A stretch of DNA of 64,000 bases, from the NCBI RefSeq assembly GCF_029525555.1, contig NZ_JAPDHZ010000002.1:223868-287867 (forward strand). Direction: 5' to 3'. Position numbers and translations under genes: made by a program. This DNA is from Cohnella ginsengisoli. Its GTDB lineage: Bacteria; Bacillota; Bacilli; Paenibacillales; Paenibacillaceae. This document shows positions 28,991 to 38,160 of the stretch, piece after piece (within the stretch, counting starts at the first letter, position 1; each line of letters opens with the position of its first letter). The notes beneath the pieces were generated by a model, which was not told the origin of the DNA, searched no databases, and saw nothing but the letters and a program-made list of their open reading frames with translations.

Positions 28991-29860
28991 GGCTGGCGCT
29001 CACCGTCCTTCGTATACTTGAAGAAGCCTTGTCCCGTCTTCACGCCGAGCTGGCCTGCGCGAACCTTCTTCTTAAGCAGGATCGACGGCCGGTACTTGAG
29101 CTCGCCGTATTCCCTGAACATCCGGTCGAGCGCGGCCCATACCGAGTCCAGGCCGAACCGATCCGCCATCTCGAGCGGGCCGTAATGAAACTGGTATCCG
29201 ATGCGCATCGCCGCGTCGATATCCTCCGGCGAGGCCACCCCCTCCTGAAGCACGTTCAGCGACTCGTTGATGAGCAGGCAGATGAGCCGCGTCGTCACGA
29301 AGCCCGGCGACTCGAACACCATGATGCCCTTTTTTGGACAGGTCCCGCTCGATGAATTCCTTCGTCCGCTCGTACGTGTCGTCCGACGTCTGCAAGCCCC
29401 GCACGATCTCCACGACATCGATGCGGAACGCCGGATATACGAAGTGCATGCCGATCACCCGCTCGGGATGCTTGGTCACGCTGGCCAGTTCGGTAAGGCT
29501 GAGCGTCGACGTATTGCTCGCCAGCACGCGGCCCTCGGGTATAATATCGTCCAGCTGCTGGAAAACCGACTTCTTGCTTTCCAGATCTTCGCTGATCGTC
29601 TCTATGATCAAATCGCACTCGGCGAGATGTTCTAGCGAAGGCTCGGCATGGATCCGGTTCAATATGAGTTTTTTCTCCGCTTGCGTAATGGCCCAGCGCT
29701 CGATCTGACGGTCGAGATTTTTTTCGAGCGCGATCTGCGCCTGCTTCAGGCGCGCGCCGGAGCTGTCGGTCATATGAACGTCCAGCCCTTTGGCGGCGAG
29801 CATCTCCGCGATGCTCTGGCCCATCGTCCCCGCCCCTACTACCCCGATCGTCCGAAACAT
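28987..29860 (-). CDS. 3-hydroxyacyl-CoA (3-hydroxybutyryl-CoA) dehydrogenase (one apparent frameshift)
   Basis: Removing one T from 29330-29335 gives a 290-residue enzyme. The NAD loop is VVGAGTMGQSIAEM, the substrate region ASNTSTLSLTELA and HPERVIGMHFVYPAF, and the C-terminal helical domain starts at the motif FVTTRLICLLINESLNVL. The usual FFNPP is replaced by FVYPA. It oxidises or reduces 3-hydroxyacyl-CoA in fatty acid or butyrate metabolism. It starts at ATG 29860 after AAGGGG and overlaps ackA, suggesting joint acyl-CoA/acetate metabolism. The next 220 bases upstream (to 30081) hold no gene. Confidence 0.88.
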
Positions 29861-30081
29861 CCGCCGTTCCCCTTCCCCCGATTGCACGTTCTGCATCCAA
29901 CCTGACTTTCCCATATTAACATACCCGCTCTCCGACATAAACCGACGCGGCCCGCGGAATCCGGGAAGGGTTTGCGTCGGTTTTGCGTCGGGAATGTGAC
30001 AAGCGCGCAATCTTGCCATCCGGTATGAGGGGAAAGCGGCGCACGTCCTTCAAAATTCGGTACTTCCGGCTCGTAAGGCGT

Positions 30082-31242
30082 CTATTTATCGGTTCGTAAA
30101 ACGTCGGACAAGCAAGCGAGCAGCAGGTCGATCTCCTCCGCGGTACCCACCGATATGCGCAGCCAATCGGGCAATCCCCATCCCGCTCCGCTTCGGACGA
30201 TCACGCCCCGCTTTAGCAATTCGCTGCATACGTACGCCGCCCGCGCGCCGAAGTCGGCAAGTACGAAATTAGACTGCGACGGCACGGACCGGACGCCGAT
30301 ACGTTCGAGGCCTTCGCGCAGGCGAATGCGGCCCGCCGCGTTCGTACGCAATGTCGCTTCGAGGTGCGCCTCGTCGTCCAGGGCCGCCGCCGCCGCGGCC
30401 TGGGCGAGCGCGTTGACGTTGAACGGCTCCTTGACGGCGAGCATATGGGCGATGACGTCCGCCGGGCCTGCGGCGAATCCCGCCCGCATACCCGCAAGCC
30501 CGAAAGCTTTGGAAAAGGTCTGCAGCACGACGAGCCGGGCGCCCTCTCGCAGCAGCTCGAATCCGTCGGCATAATCCTGCGCGTCCGCAAAATGCGAGTA
30601 GGCGGCGTCCAGCACAAGCAGGCAGCCTTCCGGCAAACGAGACAGCAGGTACGACAGTTCGGTCCTCGGCATGTACGTACCGGTTGGATTGTTCGGCGAG
30701 CAGACAAAGACCAGCTTCGTGCGCGCATCCACCGCCGCCAGCAGGTCCTCGGCCCGCAGCGCAAAGGAAGCGGACAGCGGAACTGCGATCGTCTCCGCGT
30801 TCATGAGACGCCCGCCGAAGGCGTATTCGCTGAACGTCGGCGAATACGTCGCGATCCGGTCGCCCGGCTCGAGATAAGCTTCGCAGATGAGCGTGATGAG
30901 CTCGTCCGCACCGTTCGCTACGATGAACCGGGCGGCATCCAGAGACAGCTTCGCCGCCAGCTTGCTTCTAAGCAACGCTGCACGGTCGTCGGGATATCGG
31001 TGCATATCCGGCAGCATATCGCGGACGGCTTGTAGGGCGAGCGGGGACGGACCGAGCGGATTTTCGTTGGACGCCAGCTTGACGACCCGTTCGAGTCCGT
31101 ATTCGGCTCGGATGTCAGCGATCGAACGTCCGGGTAAGTAAGGCTGCATGGCCGCGAGCGCCGCACGCGGCGACGGGCCAGGCGCAGCCGGGCCTTGTAT
31201 CGTTGATACGGCTGGTTCGATGGACGGATGAAGGTTTTTCAT
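30082..31242 (-). CDS. hisC: histidinol-phosphate aminotransferase family protein, copy 1
   Basis: A 386-residue class II PLP aminotransferase. Seen: [36 protein letters not shown] (the PLP aspartate), and the lysine motif QTFSKAFGLAGMRAGF. A second hisC at 62-63 kb lies in the tyrA/trp cluster, so this separate copy may serve a specialised aromatic or histidine transamination. It is monocistronic, with a promoter carrying a prominent palindrome. The N-terminal 35 residues before PYLPGRS are longer than in most HisC proteins. Confidence 0.85.
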   Translation of the reverse strand: MKNLHPSIEPAVSTIQGPAAPGPSPRAALAAMQPYLPGRSIADIRAEYGLERVVKLASNENPLGPSPLALQAVRDMLPDMHRYPDDRAALLRSKLAAKLSLDAARFIVANGADELITLICEAYLEPGDRIATYSPTFSEYAFGGRLMNAETIAVPLSASFALRAEDLLAAVDARTKLVFVCSPNNPTGTYMPRTELSYLLSRLPEGCLLVLDAAYSHFADAQDYADGFELLREGARLVVLQTFSKAFGLAGMRAGFAAGPADVIAHMLAVKEPFNVNALAQAAAAAALDDEAHLEATLRTNAAGRIRLREGLERIGVRSVPSQSNFVLADFGARAAYVCSELLKRGVIVRSGAGWGLPDWLRISVGTAEEIDLLLACLSDVLRTDK

Positions 31243-31276
31243 AGCATCGTTCAGCTCCTGTTTGCTTGATGATGCT

Positions 31277-31313
31277 ATATTATATCAACGCGTTAATATA
31301 GTAAAGCGTTAAT
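31277..31313 (-). promoter_or_regulatory. hisC copy 1 promoter with operator-like palindrome
   Basis: Minus-strand -35 TTTACT (31305-31300), 17-base spacer, -10 TAATAT (31282-31277). The 20-base dyad TATATCAACGCGTTAATATA (31281-31300, nine of ten pairs) exactly fills the spacer, and its half-site GCGTTAAT recurs at 31306-31313, 16 bases away. This placement is that of a repressor operator. The regulator is not identified. Confidence 0.65.
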
Positions 31314-31371
31314 GCAAAAAGCAAGACTGCAAATCGCGCTCCGACGGCGAAGTGCAGCCTTATTGACGTCA

Positions 31372-32638
31372 TTACTTCAAGCTGCGTGCGGTCGCATCGT
31401 CCACAAGCACCGAAGCGAGCTGTTTTTTCCAGCTGTCCAAGTATTTGTCTTCCTTCGCCCACTGCGCCATGATGAGCGATTCGTTCGAGTGAAGCGGAAT
31501 GCGAAGCGGATCCTGGTCCCCGCCCAACAGATGATAGGGGTAAACTACGAGTTCCCCGTCCAATACGATCACGAGCATGTCCTCGTTAGGCGACGAAAAA
31601 GCATCCTTGGCGGTTGGTTCGATCTCGAGAATCTGCGACCAGGTCGGATAAAGCGTGTCGAACTTGTTGATCGCTTCGGGCAGCGGGGTCGACAGCTCCG
31701 TCAGCGTCTTGTTCGCGAGGGGGGGCGTAGGGCTGCCCCGCCGTGTCGGCGGCAGCCGCTACCCAGCTGCCCGTACGACGGATGATCGACCATTGTTCCG
31801 TTCGTTGTTCTGGCGCTGCCGCATCCTTTTGCGCGACCGGCGTCTCCGTCGCCTCGGCGGTTTTCATCGCATCTTCGAGCGAGACATGCGGCTCCGATTC
31901 GGGTTCGAACGAAGTGCGCAGGGCGCCCGCAGCCAGCTGATCCATGTCCTTCACCCATCGATAGACGCGGTTCGGGGCGTCCGACGGATTCTGCTCGATC
32001 GATACGTACTTGTTGCCCACGAACAGCAGCCGTTCGGCCAGCGGCGCAGCGCTCGATTCGCGGAGCGCGCCGAGGTCGGCCTTGGCGGCATCCTTGCCCG
32101 TCACGGGATAGGCGATCAGCTTCTGGGCGGGCGCCGGGCTGCCTGCGTCAGACATGACGGCTTCGATCTTCCAGAAGTTCTGGCCGTATGGCATGACGAT
32201 GCCGTCTCCCTGCGCCGTAAGCTCGAACTGACCGTCCGTCGGCGCAATGAAGAGAGTGCGATAGCTGCTGACGACGCTGCCGTCCTCGCTCTTGGGGTCC
32301 TCGCGAAGGCCGAGCAGAAGCGCGGAATGCAGCTCCGCGTCGGCATCGGCGAATAGAGGCGCTTCCGTGCCGGCGGTCTGGCCGGCCCCCTGCAGATCCA
32401 TCGAACCGGCAGGGCCGCCCGAGCCGAACGACCAATGCCACAAGCCTACGAACAGAAGCAGCATGGCCATCGCCGCGAGACCCGCGCCGTGCCAGCCGAA
32501 CCGAAGGAGCGGATGGCGGCGCCCCACGGGACGCTCGATCGCTTCTTCGATGCGGGCGACCAGCCGCGCGTCAAAACCGTGCTTGATGAGCGGGCCGCGC
32601 GATAGCTGCTGCTTGAGGTCTTTATCATTCGGTTCCAT
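31372..32638 (-). CDS. membrane protein partner (putative anti-sigma factor) of the ECF sigma factor (one apparent frameshift)
   Basis: Removing one G from 31719-31725 gives 421 residues: about 50 cytoplasmic residues, one membrane helix (AGLAAMAMLLLFVGLWHW), and a large extracytoplasmic domain of about 350 residues with two parts separated by an acidic/Ala-Glu stretch. The extracytoplasmic part has beta-rich signatures (VSSYRTLFIAPTDGQFELTA; YVSIEQNPSDAPNRVYRWV) that I cannot place in a named family. The ATG lies within the end of the sigma gene (14-base overlap), the typical sigma/anti-sigma order. It probably holds the sigma factor at the membrane until an envelope signal arrives. Confidence 0.75.
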
Positions 32639-33189
32639 GGCCGTTGCGCTCCTTCATTTTCGCGATTTTGCGACGAGCGTGAAACATCCGCGACTTGACG
32701 GTCCCTTCGGTCACGCCGAGCACGTCTGCGATCTCCTTCAGCGACAGCTGATGATGCGCGTATAGGATCAGCACTTCGCGCGATTTGACCGGCAGCTTCA
32801 GCACTTGCTTCCACAGGTCGTTCACGGCGTACTGCTCGATGACGTCGTCCTCGACGGAGCGCCGCTGGCCGGTATCGAGGCTCCAGTCCGTCAGCGACAC
32901 CCGGCGGATAAACGCCGAGCGCTGATGGTCGATCACCGTATTGCGCGTAATCGTGAGGAGCCAGGTGCGTATGGACGAGTCGCTCCGGAACGTGTCCAGG
33001 TTTTTGAAAACCTTGACGAATACGTCCTGCGTAACGTCGTCCGCCACGTCCCATTTCCGCGTCAGGCTGTAGGCGAAATTCCACACCTCTTTGCCGTAGG
33101 CGGTCATCAGCTCGTGGAGCACCGTTTTTTTTGTCGTCGGAATCGCTCATATATTTTAGGTATTCGAAATTGGCGTCGGAGTTCTGCAA
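32625..33189 (-). CDS. ECF-type RNA polymerase sigma factor (one apparent frameshift)
   Basis: Removing one T from 33125-33132 restores 187 residues. Region 2 is EVWNFAYSLT ... VADDVTQDVFVKVFKNLDTF and SIRTWLLTITRNTVIDHQR; region 4 is LPVKSREVLILY ... LSLKEIADVLGVTEGTVKSRMFHARRKI. A TTG start at 33189 is chosen because GAGGTGG lies just before it; ATG 33150 has no ribosome binding site. An ECF-style promoter 19-44 bases upstream suggests autoregulation. Confidence 0.88.
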
Positions 33190-33207
33190 ACAACCACCTC
33201 ATTATTG

Positions 33208-33233
33208 GACGAAGACAAATGACTTCCGGTTCA
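33208..33233 (-). promoter_or_regulatory. ECF-type autoregulatory promoter of the sigma factor gene
   Basis: Minus-strand -35 TGAACC (33233-33228), 16-base spacer, -10 CGTC (33211-33208). This matches the TGAAAC-N16-CGTC form used by B. subtilis SigM/SigX/SigW-class factors. The transcript would start near 33201, giving a short leader. Confidence 0.65.
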
Positions 33234-33326
33234 AATTATTATGTTACCACAATTATTTGGTTCGGTCATTTCCTGTCGTCCCCGGCGATGCAGGCGCCCT
33301 CGGCAGAAATCCGCGGGAACGAGAAC

Positions 33327-33375
33327 AAAAAAACAAGGCCGTCCCGCAGCCTTGCTCGGCTAAGCGGAACGGCCT
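33327..33375 (-). terminator. intrinsic terminator after the FtsH-like gene
   Basis: A 12-bp stem (33336-33347 with 33364-33375, one G-U pair), with AGCC/GGCT pairing inside the loop, followed by TTG and T7 on the minus strand, 12 bases past the stop. Confidence 0.9.
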
Positions 33376-33386
33376 CTTGGTGTCGG

Positions 33387-34886
33387 TCAGGCGGCTACGG
33401 CGCTCAGATGCGCGCGAAGCTCGTCGCCAGACAGCGTCTCTTCGCGGATCAAGATATCGAGCAGCTTCGCGAATGTCTCCATATGCGCGGACAACAGCTT
33501 CCGGGTGGCGTCCGTCAACGTGTCCAAAATGGCTCCGTTTTCCTTGGACCACTGCTCCGCCGTCAGCGCTTCGGGATGAATGATTCCAAGATCCGTCATC
33601 CCCGACTCGATCAGCGTCTTGACGATATTGGTCGCCTGGTCGAAGTCGCCGCGCGAGCCGGTGCTCCGGCCCCCGTAGTGCAGCTCTTCGGCGACCGCGC
33701 CGCCCAGCGCGATCTGGATCTGCGCCTCGAGATAGGTCTTCGTATACAAGTAGCTGTCCTTGCGCGGATGGTGACGGACATAACCGAGCGCCTGGCCGCG
33801 CGGCGTCAACGACACCTGCGCGACGCTGCCCGGCCGTACGCGCTCGGCGACGATGGCATGGCCGAGCTCGTGAAGCGCCACGCGCTCCCGCTCCTCGCTC
33901 GTCGTCTCGCGGTCCATCCGCTCGCCCATCATGACTTTGTCGATCGCCTGCGCCAGATGCGCCGGACGAAGAACCTCGCTCTCCTCGCGCATGGCGTAGA
34001 TCGCGGCTTCGTTCATGACGCTCTCGAGCTGGGCGCCGGAGAAGCCGAACGTCTCCTCGGCGATCTTCGCCAGCGACACCTCTTCGGCCAGCGGCTTGTT
34101 CCTCGCATGCAGACGGAGAATATGCTCCCGTCCGTGCCGATCCGGCATGTCGACTTGGATGTGCCGGTCGAAGCGTCCGGGACGGGTGAGCGCGTTATCC
34201 AGCAGCTCCTTGCGGTTGGTCGCGGCGATGATCAGCACGCGGACCGACTCGTCGCCTTGAATGCCGTCCATCTCGGTCAGCAGCTGGTTCAGCGTCTGGT
34301 CGTACTCTTTGTTCTGGCTGCCGTCGCGTTTGCCGCCGATCGCATCGATCTCGTCGATGAAGATGATCGCGCTGTCGCGCTTCTGCTTGGCGGCCAGCGA
34401 ACGCGCTTGGCGGAAGATATCGCGGATGCGGCCGGCGCCGACGCCGACGTACATCTCGACGAACTCGCTGCCCGACGCCGCTACGAATGCCGAATTCGTG
34501 TGCTTTGCCGCAGCCTTGGCCAGCAGCGTCTTGCCCGTTCCGGGAGGGCCCGTTAGGAGGATGCCCTTCAGCGGACGAATGCCGAGCTTGGCGATCCGCT
34601 CGCGCTGGACGAGAAAATCGAGCGCCTCGACGAGCTCACGCTTGGCCTGCTCCTGCCCGCCGATATCCTCGAACGTCAAGTATGCGGGCGGACGCGAAGG
34701 TCCCTTGCGCACCGCGCCGCCGAAAGCCATGCCGCTGCGCGACTTGGCCATGAACAGCAGGCCGGTGACGAGCCCCGCGGCGAGCAGCAGCGGTAGCGCG
34801 GGTACGCCTACGAAAATCATAAAGACGATAAACACCGGCACAAAGCCGATCGCGATCTCTTTGCCGTAGGATCTCCAATTACGCAT
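33387..34886 (-). CDS. FtsH-like membrane AAA+ zinc metalloprotease lacking the extracytoplasmic domain
   Basis: A 499-residue paralogue of FtsH. Two closely spaced hydrophobic segments (residues ~11-30 and ~31-46) replace the usual pair of helices separated by an ~80-residue external domain. The AAA domain has GPPGTGKT (113-120), Walker B IIFIDEIDA (174-182), the FtsH pore loop FVEMYVGVGAGRIRD and the arginine fingers RPGRFDR. The protease domain keeps HELGH (339-343) and the third zinc ligand Asp near 414 (STGSRGD). It is shorter than FtsH (~600-650). Its ATG overlaps the upstream one-TM protein by eight bases, suggesting a partner or adaptor. Confidence 0.88.
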   Translation of the reverse strand: MRNWRSYGKEIAIGFVPVFIVFMIFVGVPALPLLLAAGLVTGLLFMAKSRSGMAFGGAVRKGPSRPPAYLTFEDIGGQEQAKRELVEALDFLVQRERIAKLGIRPLKGILLTGPPGTGKTLLAKAAAKHTNSAFVAASGSEFVEMYVGVGAGRIRDIFRQARSLAAKQKRDSAIIFIDEIDAIGGKRDGSQNKEYDQTLNQLLTEMDGIQGDESVRVLIIAATNRKELLDNALTRPGRFDRHIQVDMPDRHGREHILRLHARNKPLAEEVSLAKIAEETFGFSGAQLESVMNEAAIYAMREESEVLRPAHLAQAIDKVMMGERMDRETTSEERERVALHELGHAIVAERVRPGSVAQVSLTPRGQALGYVRHHPRKDSYLYTKTYLEAQIQIALGGAVAEELHYGGRSTGSRGDFDQATNIVKTLIESGMTDLGIIHPEALTAEQWSKENGAILDTLTDATRKLLSAHMETFAKLLDILIREETLSGDELRAHLSAVAA

Positions 34887-35412
34887 TCGGCCACACCCCC
34901 AACTGTTCGCCCTGGCGAGGTAAAATCACGTACTTGGCGCTGCCGGAAAGACGAAGGCTGATATAAACGTTTTCCTCGTCGATGTCGGTCGAAACGGTAA
35001 GCCCCGGCGTCTGCGACTGGAGCTTGGCCATGGCATCGCGGATTTCGGTGTATTCCTTGCGGTCCATCGCTTGCGCGACGTCGAACAAAGCCGAACGCCA
35101 GATTTTCTCGAGCGCTTCATTATCCGAATTCTCAGCGACCAGCGTCAAGCTCTTCGAACCGATCGCGCGGGCGCCTTCTTCCTTGACCGTTCTATATACA
35201 TTCGCCAAATCGGCAAAATCGCTGAGCTTCACCTTGATCGTAACGTTGTCCGCATTCATGTCCGAGCGGGCCGATTCGACGCCCGGCACCTTCGCTGCAG
35301 CGCGGTCGAGCGGCTGCTCCACGCCATAATGACGATAAGCAAACCAACCGCCGAACAACAGAGCCGCCGATACCAAGGCCGTCGTCGCTATAGGCAGGAT
35401 TCGCAATTTCAT
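34879..35412 (-). CDS. single-TM protein of unknown function, coupled to the FtsH-like protease
   Basis: A 177-residue protein with an N-terminal signal-anchor (ILPIATTALVSAALLFGGWFAY) and an alpha/beta domain of two similar halves: VTIKVKLSDFADLANVYRTVKEEG and VYISLRLSGSAKYVILPRQ. I do not recognise the family. It overlaps the FtsH-like gene by eight bases, so the products are made together; a regulatory or adaptor role, as HflK/HflC-type partners have for FtsH, is inference only. GGAGG lies 11 bases before the ATG. A mini-frame ATGCCTAAATGA sits in between and overlaps the start. Confidence 0.75.
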   Translation of the reverse strand: MKLRILPIATTALVSAALLFGGWFAYRHYGVEQPLDRAAAKVPGVESARSDMNADNVTIKVKLSDFADLANVYRTVKEEGARAIGSKSLTLVAENSDNEALEKIWRSALFDVAQAMDRKEYTEIRDAMAKLQSQTPGLTVSTDIDEENVYISLRLSGSAKYVILPRQGEQLGVWPNA

Positions 35413-35574
35413 TTAGGCATTGGCCTCCTTTAGTTTGATATAAAATGTGTTCCAGTCTTTGCTGCATCAACAATACATCAGCTAGTATATCATATTCTGA
35501 TAGACTAAATATATATCCTCGCTTAAAAAGTTGTGTCAAATATTTGCGTGCGGGGTAAATGATAGGTTGCTTGC

Positions 35575-35607
35575 AAAAAAAAGACCCGCGCCGCAAGGGC
35601 GTGGGCC
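35575..35607 (-). terminator. intrinsic terminator after tseB
   Basis: GACCCGCGCC (35583-35592) pairs with GGCGTGGGCC (35598-35607), one mismatch, loop GCAAG, followed by T8 on the minus strand. Bases 35413-35574 between it and the one-TM protein gene are AT-rich, consistent with a promoter region. Confidence 0.85.
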
Positions 35608-35650
35608 GAATCGATTACGTATGAAACCGAACTTTTGCGGGGCTAAAATT

Positions 35651-36176
35651 CTAGGAGACCAAATTATACGTCCTCAGCTCGCTGCCGTCCTTGAAGGAAT
35701 AAAAGACGATCGCTTGCCTTTTCGTATCGGGATCGTCGATATAGCGAATCTCCCAGGCCGGCTGTCCCGAAAACCAACCGGGCAGCAAACGCGCGATCTT
35801 TTTTGCCCGGATGATCCGCATTGAACCGGCTTCGGATGCCGTCCTCGCCGTAGCCGTCCGCGACCTTCTCCTTGACCGCGCCGTCGTCGCGCAGCCACAC
35901 GAACCAGTCGGTATCGGAGGCGTCCTTGCCCTCTACGACCCAGACCGAATCGTCCCATACATGCTTGGAAACGGCGTCGATCTCGGTCAGCCCCGCTTCC
36001 TGCTTCGCCCTCGAGACCGCGGCCCGCTCCTCGCCCCGGTATCCGGCATCCGCGTTTCGAATATAGACGACGAATACGACCGCGATAAAAACGAGAAAGC
36101 CGAGGGCGATCAGTGTCAAACGCCACCCCGTCCACGCCGATAGGCGCCTCCGTTCGGAGATGCGGCTCGGCGTCAT
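35651..36176 (-). CDS. tseB: TseB/YpmB-like cell-wall elongation regulator (one apparent frameshift)
   Basis: Removing one T from 35799-35804 gives 174 residues: a short basic start, one membrane helix (LTLIALGFLVFIAVVFVVYI) and two repeated external PepSY-like halves (AKQEAGLTEIDAVSKHVWDDSVWVVEG; ending AIVFYSFKDGSELRTYN). In B. subtilis TseB (YpmB) binds PBP2A and influences its turnover and side-wall growth. It overlaps the mtaD stop by four bases and ends the long pan-dinG-rex transcript. Confidence 0.85.
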
Positions 36177-37477
36177 CCCCGCAGCCTCTCGAAGCAGCGC
36201 TGCGCTTCGTAACGGATCCGTTCGACGTCGAGCGTCAGCAGCTCCCGGTCGCGCAATATGCGCCGGCCGTCGACCCATACGTGCGCGACGTCCGCACCGC
36301 TGGCCGAATAGACGAGATGGGAAATATAATCGGTACGCGGCATAAAGTGCGGCTTGTCGATCGAGACGGCGGTAATGTCGGCCTTAAAACCCGGACGAAG
36401 GCTGCCGGTGACGTCGCCGAGGCCGATCGAACGGGCGCCGTAGATTGTGCCCATGCGCAGCGCTTCGGCAGCCGGAACGGCCGTCGGATCGCCGGATACG
36501 CCTTTGTGGAGCAATGCCGCGAGCCGGATCTCTTCGAACAGGTCGAGATTGTTGTTGCTCGCCGCGCCGTCCGTGCCGAGTGAGACGGTCACGCCGGCGC
36601 GCAGCAGATCGGGCACTCTCGCGACGCCGCTGGCCAGCTTCAGATTGCTGACCGGATTATGGGACACGGCGACGTGGCGCTCGGCGAGCAGCGCGATCTC
36701 GTCGTCGTTCAGATGCACGGCATGCGCGACAAGCGACGGACGGGAAAAGAGGCCGAGCTTGTCCAGATGCTCGACGGGACGCGCGCCGTATTGCTTCACG
36801 TTCAACGCGACCTCGGCAGCGGTCTCGGACATATGCGTATGCAGCGGCAGATCCAGCTCGTGTGCGGCCGCTACGATGCGTTCGATGTAGTCGGGCGGGC
36901 ACGTATACGGCGAATGCGGGGACATCATGACCTGGATGCGGCCGTTCTCCGCACCCTGCCAATTTTTGGCGAACTGGATCGCGTCGTTCAGCTTCGCGGT
37001 CTGGACGTCTGGCGGGCAAAGGCCGATGACGCCGCGCGTGAGCGTCGCCCGAAGTCCGGCTTGCGCGGCGACCTCGGCGACTTTGTCCATATGGTCGTAC
37101 ATGTCGACGAAGGTGGTCGTGCCGCTCAGAATCATCTCCGCCGCGGCAAGGGACGTCCCCCAGTAGACGTCCTCTCCCGTAAATTTACCTTCCATCGGCC
37201 ACATATGGTTTTCAAGCCAATCCTGCAGAACGAGATCGTCCGCCAATCCGCGAAGCAGCGACATCGCCGCATGTCCGTGCGTGTTGATCAATCCCGGCAT
37301 GAACAGCAGCCCGCTGCCGTTCACGATCTCCTCCGCCTGGTCGCGAAGCTCCGCCGGAGCGGCGCCCTCTCCCGACGCGGCGATATAGCCCTCCTCGACG
37401 TACAACCACCCTTCGAAAATTTGCCGTTCCGCGGACGGCTCCGCGAAAATTCCGTTCTCGATCAGCCAACGTTTCAT
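36173..37477 (-). CDS. mtaD: 5-methylthioadenosine/S-adenosylhomocysteine deaminase-type amidohydrolase
   Basis: A 434-residue metal-dependent amidohydrolase. Metal ligands: PGLINTHGHAAMSLLRG, HTHMSET, the His of VAHAVHLND and LGTDGAASNNNLD. These are the TrzN/MtaD subgroup motifs, an enzyme deaminating MTA and SAH (and sometimes adenosine). With the methionine salvage genes at 17-26 kb, it gives a second route for handling MTA. The substrate cannot be settled from sequence. Start and stop overlap rex and tseB by four bases. Confidence 0.88.
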   Translation of the reverse strand: MKRWLIENGIFAEPSAERQIFEGWLYVEEGYIAASGEGAAPAELRDQAEEIVNGSGLLFMPGLINTHGHAAMSLLRGLADDLVLQDWLENHMWPMEGKFTGEDVYWGTSLAAAEMILSGTTTFVDMYDHMDKVAEVAAQAGLRATLTRGVIGLCPPDVQTAKLNDAIQFAKNWQGAENGRIQVMMSPHSPYTCPPDYIERIVAAAHELDLPLHTHMSETAAEVALNVKQYGARPVEHLDKLGLFSRPSLVAHAVHLNDDEIALLAERHVAVSHNPVSNLKLASGVARVPDLLRAGVTVSLGTDGAASNNNLDLFEEIRLAALLHKGVSGDPTAVPAAEALRMGTIYGARSIGLGDVTGSLRPGFKADITAVSIDKPHFMPRTDYISHLVYSASGADVAHVWVDGRRILRDRELLTLDVERIRYEAQRCFERLRG

Positions 37478-38160
37478 TGTTCCGCTCCTTCTGCGTCGTC
37501 GGAGTTAACGGGGTCTTCCGCCGCGTCCGAATCCAAATCGTGATCCATATAATAAGCCAAGCTTAGCAGGTCGCTCGTAAAGTCCGCGTGATGAATGCGA
37601 ATGCCTGCGGGAATTTTCAGCACCGTCGGCGCGAAATTCAGGATCGCGCGGATCCCCGCTTCGACGAAACGGTCCGCGACCTTCTGCGCTTCGCTGGCCG
37701 GCACGGTGATGATCCCGATCGAGATATCCTTGTCCTTCACCTCGTCCGGGAGCATCTGTATCGGATTCACGGTCAAATTGCCGATCGCCACGCCTTTTTT
37801 GGCCGGATCGTCGTCGAATACCGAGACGATCTTCATATTGTCCTTGAGATACATATTGTAGTTGCAAAGGGCTCGGCCCAGATTGCCCGCGCCCACGAGC
37901 GCCACGTGGATCGGACGGTCGAGGTTGAGAATATGGCGGATCTTCTCGATCAGGTACCCGACATTGTAGCCGACGCCCTTTCGTCCGAACTCGCCGAAGT
38001 AGGCGAGATCCTTGCGGATTTGGGCGGGATTCAGATCGAGCTTGTCTCCGAGATCCTGCGAGGACACGGTCTGCACGTCGCTGATGCTGAGTTCGTTCAA
38101 ATAGCGCAGATAGATCGGAAGGCGCCTGACGACCGCCTCGGAAATTTTGATTTGCTTCAA
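37474..38160 (-). CDS. rex: redox-sensing transcriptional repressor Rex
   Basis: A 228-residue Rex protein: N-terminal winged helix (AVVRRLPIYLRYL ... VSSQDLGDKLDLNPAQIRKDLAYFGEFG) and a Rossmann domain with VALVGAGNLGRAL that senses the NADH/NAD ratio, plus the C-terminal domain-swapped helix (SDLLSLAYYMDHDL). It represses fermentation and respiration genes when NADH is low. It starts at TTG 38160, overlapping the corrected dinG stop, behind GGAGAAG. The acidic tail after the last helix is longer than usual. Confidence 0.96.
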   Translation of the reverse strand: MKQIKISEAVVRRLPIYLRYLNELSISDVQTVSSQDLGDKLDLNPAQIRKDLAYFGEFGRKGVGYNVGYLIEKIRHILNLDRPIHVALVGAGNLGRALCNYNMYLKDNMKIVSVFDDDPAKKGVAIGNLTVNPIQMLPDEVKDKDISIGIITVPASEAQKVADRFVEAGIRAILNFAPTVLKIPAGIRIHHADFTSDLLSLAYYMDHDLDSDAAEDPVNSDDAEGAEQ

